Shown here one piece after another: positions 7,902 to 10,679 of a stretch of 10,679 bases of DNA. The stretch is from Akkermansiaceae bacterium (lineage in GTDB: Bacteria; Verrucomicrobiota; Verrucomicrobiia; Verrucomicrobiales; Akkermansiaceae). The notes beneath the pieces were generated by a model, which had not been told where the DNA came from, ran no database searches, and saw nothing but the letters and a program-made list of their open reading frames with translations. Positions within the stretch are counted from its first letter, which is position 1; each line of letters opens with the position of its first letter. The position numbers were made by a program, and so were the translations under genes. The stretch is taken from assembly GCA_014379305.1 (NCBI GenBank), contig JACMMB010000310.1, positions 1 to 10,679 on the forward strand, read 5' to 3'.

Positions 7902-8605
7902 GATGGATCGGAAAGTTTGGCTTCTTCAGGGGCGGGAACTGTGGCGGATAAGGCGAGTTGTTGCTCGGATTCCGCTGGATTTTCAAGCTCGGGAAGCTTG
8001 ATGCGGCGTAGCTCGGTGGCGTTGGGGAGATCGTCGATGCTGTTGATGCCGAAATGCTCGAAGAAAAGGTCGGTGGTTTGGTAGAGCAGGGGACGACCGG
8101 GAAGATCGGCGCGACCTCCGATGCGGACGAGGTCGCGGTCGAGCAGTTTCTGAATCATGCCATCGCAGGAGACGCCGCGGACCGCTTCGATGGCGGCTTT
8201 GGTGATGGGTTGGCGGTAGGCGACAATGGCCAGGGTTTCCATGGCCGGGCCAGAGAGTCGCTCGGGTTTTCTCCCGGGAAACAGGTGACGGACGAATTCG
8301 CTAAAATCCGAGCGGGTGTAAATTTTCCAGCCTTTGGGCCGGTCGAGAATTGTGAACGCCCGGCCGGTTTCAGCATAATGGAGGTTCAGTGCGCAAACAG
8401 CGGCGGCGGTTTCTTCTGGAGAGGTGCTGGCCAAGGCAGTAAGCCAGGTTGGGAGGGGCGCGGGGCTGGATCCTTCGTCGGATTCAAGCAGGAGCAGGTC
8501 TTCGGATTCGGCGACTCTGGCTCGGACGAGGCGAGCCATTTCCTCAGAGGAAAGTGGTTCCTGAGAGGCGATAAGGAGGGATTCTAGGATCGCGCTGAGT
8601 TGCAT
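7898..8605 (-). CDS. scpB: Segregation and condensation protein B
   Basis: ScpB is a winged-helix dimer that binds the kleisin ScpA and, with SMC, helps compact and segregate the chromosome. The 235-residue protein has the hallmark AMETLAIVAYRQPITKAAIE (121-140) continuing AVRGV, then a second winged-helix pattern GRADLPGRPLLYQTTDLFFE (163-182) leading to HFGI. The N-terminal wing is interrupted by an acidic, low-complexity segment at about 31-66 (ESEDLLLLESDEGSSPAP and onward), making it longer than the usual 180-200 residues; the last 30 residues are a disordered Ala/Glu-rich tail. The stop overlaps the pheA start by four bases. scpA, often adjacent in other phyla, is not in the window. The ATG at 8605 gives the normal N-terminal helix (MQLSAILESLLIAS) but has no Shine-Dalgarno sequence. 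Confidence 0.95.
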   Translation of the reverse strand: MQLSAILESLLIASQEPLSSEEMARLVRARVAESEDLLLLESDEGSSPAPLPTWLTALASTSPEETAAAVCALNLHYAETGRAFTILDRPKGWKIYTRSDFSEFVRHLFPGRKPERLSGPAMETLAIVAYRQPITKAAIEAVRGVSCDGMIQKLLDRDLVRIGGRADLPGRPLLYQTTDLFFEHFGINSIDDLPNATELRRIKLPELENPAESEQQLALSATVPAPEEAKLSDPS

Positions 8606-8802
8606 GGCGGGGTCGGCAGGTTAGGGAAGGAGCGCGGCATTTCAAGCTTCCCGGTGCAATACGAAAGAAGTTATTTCAGGCTTTAGAAACTTTCCTCTTG
8701 TAGTGGGTATGCAAAAGGGCTAATCCACCGCGCCCCTGCCACTAGGTCAGATTTGATCCAGGCGGCGTTTTCCGTAGTCAGAGTTTCACTTAAGCCCAAA
8801 TC
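8606..8802. promoter_or_regulatory. Divergent intergenic region between scpB and the dksA-like gene
   Basis: This 197-bp non-coding gap must carry the promoters for the minus-strand scpB-pheA unit and for the plus-strand dksA-like/rpmG/rpsR unit. Its centre (8656-8700) is AT-richer than the flanks. Possible but weak plus-strand elements are TTGATC at 8753-8758 with TAGTCA at 8775-8780, spacing 16, which match the sigma-70 consensus poorly. A 6-bp inverted repeat, TAGTGG at 8701-8706 and CCACTA at 8739-8744, has a 32-base loop and is probably chance. No AT-rich palindrome of the Zur type, no tRNA and no small ORF were recognised. Confidence 0.4.
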
Positions 8803-9783
8803 ATGGCCGCAAAAAAAATCTCCAAGAAGGTTGCTGTTAAAAAAACCGCCGCAAAACCGCAAACCAAAGCAGCCAGGAAATCCGCCGTAAAAGCAGCTGG
8901 CAAAGCACCTGCTAAAAAAACGCCTAAAAAGGCAGTGACCAAAAAAACGGCGACGAAGAAGGTGCCGTCAAAAAAATACACCGCACCCAAGGCGCAAGTG
9001 AAGAAAGCGGTTGTTGCCAAGGTTCCGAAAAAAGTTTCCAAACCGGTTAAAAAATCACCCGCCATTGCCCGGAAAGCCGCGCCGCCCGCCAAGCCGGTGA
9101 AGAAGTTGGTGAAGAAGCCGTTTGAGAAAAAGTCAGTCGAGACGGTTGTTGAAAAACAGGTCGTTCTCAAAAAAGTCGTAGTGAAAAAAGCAAGCCCCAG
9201 GAAATCATCGCTGGTCGGCACGCCTCCGCCACCGGCGCCGATCAAGCCTCCTTTTGTTCCGCCCAAGGCCGAGCCAATCAATAAATCCCTGACCAATGGC
9301 GCAGGCGGAAATCACAGCGCGGCTTTCATTGACAAGCAGCGGCAGCGCCTGATGGATCTGCGGGATTCATTGTTTGATTCGATGTCCGGAATGACCCGCG
9401 ACACGATTCGCAATGCGCCCGAGGGCAGCGAAGCTTCCGGCAGCGGAATGCATCAGGGTGATGCGGGCAGCGATGCCTACGACCGGGATTTCGCGCTTTC
9501 CGTTTTGGCCAATGAGCAGGATGCGCTCTATGAAATCGAACAGGCCCTGCGCAGGATCAAGGCCGGCACTTACGGCACCTGTGAGATTTCCGAGAGAAAA
9601 ATTCCGCAAGCCCGCCTGGAAGCGATTCCATTCGCCCGGCTGACGGTGGAATGCCAGGCGCAGTGGGAAAAGGAATACGGTAACCGCAGGTTCCGCCCTT
9701 CCGATGAAGTCGGCTTCAGCGGAGGAAAACCGCAGGACGACGACGATGCCGATACGGTTTCTCTTGACGACGACGATGACTGA
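8803..9783 (+). CDS. DksA/TraR-family protein with histone-like lysine-rich N-terminal tail
   Basis: This is a 326-residue protein in four parts. Residues 1-136 contain 44 lysines, with Ala, Val, Pro and Thr, in AKK/VKK/PKK patterns like the tails of histone H1 and chlamydial Hc proteins, suggesting DNA or RNA binding. Residues 137-172 are a Pro-rich linker. Residues 175-290 are a DksA/TraR domain: a helical hairpin with DAYDRDFALSVLANEQDALY (from 224) and the GTYGTCE...IPQARLEAIPFARLTVEC zinc-finger region. The last 15 residues hold 10 aspartates. DksA proteins bind RNA polymerase through the secondary channel and adjust rRNA and amino-acid gene transcription. Here the tip keeps the two aspartates (224, 227) but has Asp229 where DksA has Ala. 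Of the four zinc ligands only Cys260 and Cys284 remain (Ser263 and Thr281 replace the others). It lies 29 bp before rpmG, so is probably co-transcribed with the ribosomal genes. A nucleoid protein using a DksA fold is an alternative to a polymerase regulator. Confidence 0.85.
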   Translation: MAAKKISKKVAVKKTAAKPQTKAARKSAVKAAGKAPAKKTPKKAVTKKTATKKVPSKKYTAPKAQVKKAVVAKVPKKVSKPVKKSPAIARKAAPPAKPVKKLVKKPFEKKSVETVVEKQVVLKKVVVKKASPRKSSLVGTPPPPAPIKPPFVPPKAEPINKSLTNGAGGNHSAAFIDKQRQRLMDLRDSLFDSMSGMTRDTIRNAPEGSEASGSGMHQGDAGSDAYDRDFALSVLANEQDALYEIEQALRRIKAGTYGTCEISERKIPQARLEAIPFARLTVECQAQWEKEYGNRRFRPSDEVGFSGGKPQDDDDADTVSLDDDDD

Positions 9784-9812
9784 GGCAGTATCCGCCCCCC
9801 ACTAACCGAACC

Positions 9813-9986
9813 ATGCCACGCGATATCATCATCCTTGAATGCACCGAAGCGAAAGCCGAGGGCAAACCGACTTCCCGTTACGTGACCACCCGTAACAAGA
9901 AGAGCTTACGGACTCCGGGCCGCCTGGAGAAAGTGAAATTCAATCACTTCCTTAAGCGCAGAACCCTTCACCGCGAACTCCGCTAA
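9813..9986 (+). CDS. rpmG: 50S ribosomal protein L33, cysteine-free type
   Basis: This 57-residue protein of the large ribosomal subunit starts MPRDIIILECTEAK. The L33 signature is RYVTTRNKKSLRTPGRLEKV followed by KFNHFLKRRTLHREL, comparable with YTTTKNKRTKPEKLELKKF in the E. coli protein. The two CxxC zinc motifs of the C+ form are absent: only Cys10 remains from the first, and the second pair is replaced in NHFLKRR. It is therefore the zinc-independent (C-) type. It lies 29 bp after the dksA-like gene and 5 bp before rpsR, consistent with one operon. No Shine-Dalgarno sequence precedes the ATG (CTAACCGAACC). Third codon positions are C-rich, as expected for a highly expressed gene. Confidence 0.95.
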   Translation: MPRDIIILECTEAKAEGKPTSRYVTTRNKKSLRTPGRLEKVKFNHFLKRRTLHRELR

Positions 9987-9991
9987 TTATC

Positions 9992-10234
9992 ATGTCCGAG
10001 CCAAAGACCATCCAACGCCGCATCAATTTCCGCAAGGCGAACCGCCAGATGACCCGCCGCAGGCAGGACATCCCGGTTGAACAACTCACGCCGATGAATC
10101 CCGAGCTTCTCGGCAAGTTCACCTCCGAAACCGGCAAAATCCTGCCACGTCGCGTGACGGGCGTCTCCGCCAAGCTTCACCGCAGGATTAACAACGCGAT
10201 CAAGCAGTCCCGCGCGATCAACCTGATGTCCTGA
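9992..10234 (+). CDS. rpsR: 30S ribosomal protein S18, cysteine-free type
   Basis: This 80-residue protein is a small-subunit platform component that normally pairs with S6. The diagnostic core is GKILPRRVTGVSAKLHRRIN (48-67), followed by NAIKQSRAINLMS at the C-terminus, corresponding to the GKIxPSRITGTxAKYQRxLxxAIKRAR pattern. The N-terminus is basic (IQRRINFRKANRQMTRRRQ) and has no cysteine, so the CxxC zinc pair of some S18 proteins is missing. It starts 5 bp after the rpmG stop and is followed 47 bp later by a strong intrinsic terminator, which marks the end of the operon. No rpsF or ssb lies beside it, unlike the common rpsF-ssb-rpsR order. No Shine-Dalgarno sequence precedes the ATG (GCTAATTATC). 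Confidence 0.95.
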   Translation: MSEPKTIQRRINFRKANRQMTRRRQDIPVEQLTPMNPELLGKFTSETGKILPRRVTGVSAKLHRRINNAIKQSRAINLMS

Positions 10235-10280
10235 TCGGATCTCAAGGGAGCGAAACGACGCGTGCAGTCATGAATTATCG

Positions 10281-10309
10281 AGCCCGCCCCTGATCCGGCG
10301 GGCTTTTTT
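10281..10309 (+). terminator. Rho-independent terminator after rpsR
   Basis: AGCCCGCC (10281-10288) and GGCGGGCT (10297-10304) form a perfect 8-bp GC-rich stem with an 8-base loop (CCTGATCC), followed by a run of T to 10309 and a further TCTTTT. This is a textbook plus-strand terminator for the dksA-like/rpmG/rpsR unit. It ends only 8 bp before the first possible folE2 start (10318) and 29 bp before the preferred one (10339). Confidence 0.92.
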
Positions 10310-10338
10310 GTCTTTTGATGAAAGGAAACGAGAAATTG

Positions 10339-10679
10339 ATGGAGGTTTTGCCAGATATGCAGAGCGAGCAGGATCATCGCGGAATCGTGATTGATCGTGT
10401 GGGAGTGAGGGAAATCCGTTATCCGGCAAGGTATCTCGGAGCGGACGGGGTCGAGCAGTCGACCGTGGCGAAATTCGAAATGACAGTGGAGCTACCATCG
10501 CATCTGAAGGGCACCCACATGAGCCGGTTTGTTGAGTCCTTGCACGGGTTTTCAGAGCCGTTGAGCGGAGCTTCGGTGGGGAGGCTGGCGGAGGATTTGG
10601 CGAAGCGGCTGCAGGCGAAGAATACGAATGTGAGCTGTGAGTTCACCATTTTCCGGGAGAAGGAGGCCCCGGTTTCAAA
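10339..10679 (+). CDS. folE2: GTP cyclohydrolase FolE2 (type IB), 3' end outside window
   Basis: FolE2 converts GTP to dihydroneopterin triphosphate, the first step of folate-type pterin synthesis (or queuosine precursor supply), in the cytoplasm. About 113 residues are visible. The family N-terminus is clear: LPDMQSEQDHRGIVIDRVGV, then REIRYPARYL, the hallmark KGTHMSRFVE, and SCEFTIFREKEAPVSK at the cut end. Unlike FolE (type IA), which needs zinc, FolE2 works with other metals such as manganese and is Zur-controlled in several bacteria. Two starts are possible: ATG 10318 directly after the terminator T-run with no ribosome binding site, or ATG 10339, preceded 12 bases upstream by AAAGGA. 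The second is preferred because it fits the family N-terminus and leaves room for a leader. The gene lies downstream of a terminator, so it needs its own promoter or readthrough. Its codon use is G-rich again, unlike rpmG and rpsR. Confidence 0.93.
   Translation, partial: MEVLPDMQSEQDHRGIVIDRVGVREIRYPARYLGADGVEQSTVAKFEMTVELPSHLKGTHMSRFVESLHGFSEPLSGASVGRLAEDLAKRLQAKNTNVSCEFTIFREKEAPVS

Noticed and set aside
6788..8666. Shared 9-mer AATACGAAA upstream of the cytochrome gene (6788-6796) and scpB (8658-8666)
   Set aside because: It lies 12 bp from one start and 53 bp from the other, so it does not behave like a common promoter element; chance is likely.
8701..8744. Inverted repeat TAGTGG/CCACTA as an operator or riboswitch stem
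   Set aside because: Only six pairs with a 32-base loop and no extension; not distinguishable from chance.
8606..8802. Zur box ahead of the dksA-like gene
   Set aside because: No AT-rich palindrome resembling known Zur sites was found in this gap or before folE2, so regulation by Zur is only a hypothesis.
1..10679. Mobile element, prophage, CRISPR or tRNA genes
   Set aside because: No transposase, integrase, terminal inverted repeats, spaced repeats or cloverleaf sequence was recognised.

Overview
The window looks like a piece of a Verrucomicrobiota chromosome (or a close PVC relative), probably order Verrucomicrobiales. The evidence is the mix of a twin-arginine DUF1501 protein, a PPC-domain secreted protein with a GGQRGT N-terminal segment, a planctomycete-type cytochrome (PSCyt1) fused to a WD40 propeller, a membrane-anchored kinase with TPR-like repeats, and a lysine-rich-tailed DksA/TraR protein next to cysteine-poor L33 and S18. 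This placement rests on gene families only, not on a marker-gene comparison. No tRNA, rRNA, CRISPR array, transposase or phage gene was recognised.

Left part (1-6776): an export-directed module. On the minus strand a DUF1501 protein is followed by a PPC-domain protein that runs off the left edge. A 733-residue PSCyt1-WD40-coiled-coil protein lies on the same strand further right. Between them, on the plus strand, sits an 842-residue kinase-like protein with a degenerate catalytic loop (HGN instead of HRD), one membrane segment and a long repeat-containing C-terminal half. The kinase-like gene is divergent from DUF1501 and convergent with the cytochrome gene. The left edge carries an exact, in-frame 54-bp tandem duplication.

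Middle (6831-8605, minus strand): housekeeping genes. scpB (chromosome segregation) overlaps pheA (chorismate mutase/prephenate dehydratase) by an ATGA; the cytochrome gene follows 54 bp later.

Right part (8803-10679, plus strand): a DksA/TraR-family protein with a 136-residue histone-H1-like lysine tail, a half-lost zinc finger and an acidic C-terminus, then rpmG (L33), rpsR (S18), a clear intrinsic terminator, and the 5' part of folE2. L33 and S18 are both of the cysteine-free (non-zinc) type, the DksA-like protein keeps two of four zinc ligands, and FolE2 is the GTP cyclohydrolase that can replace zinc-dependent FolE. The set therefore resembles the zinc-sparing genes found in Zur regulons elsewhere, although no Zur-type operator could be seen. 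This region is the part most worth following up.

Two window-wide traits stand out. Almost no start codon has a Shine-Dalgarno sequence. The plus strand is G-rich regardless of gene direction up to about 8.6 kb, then neutral to C-rich over the dksA-like/rpmG/rpsR stretch.
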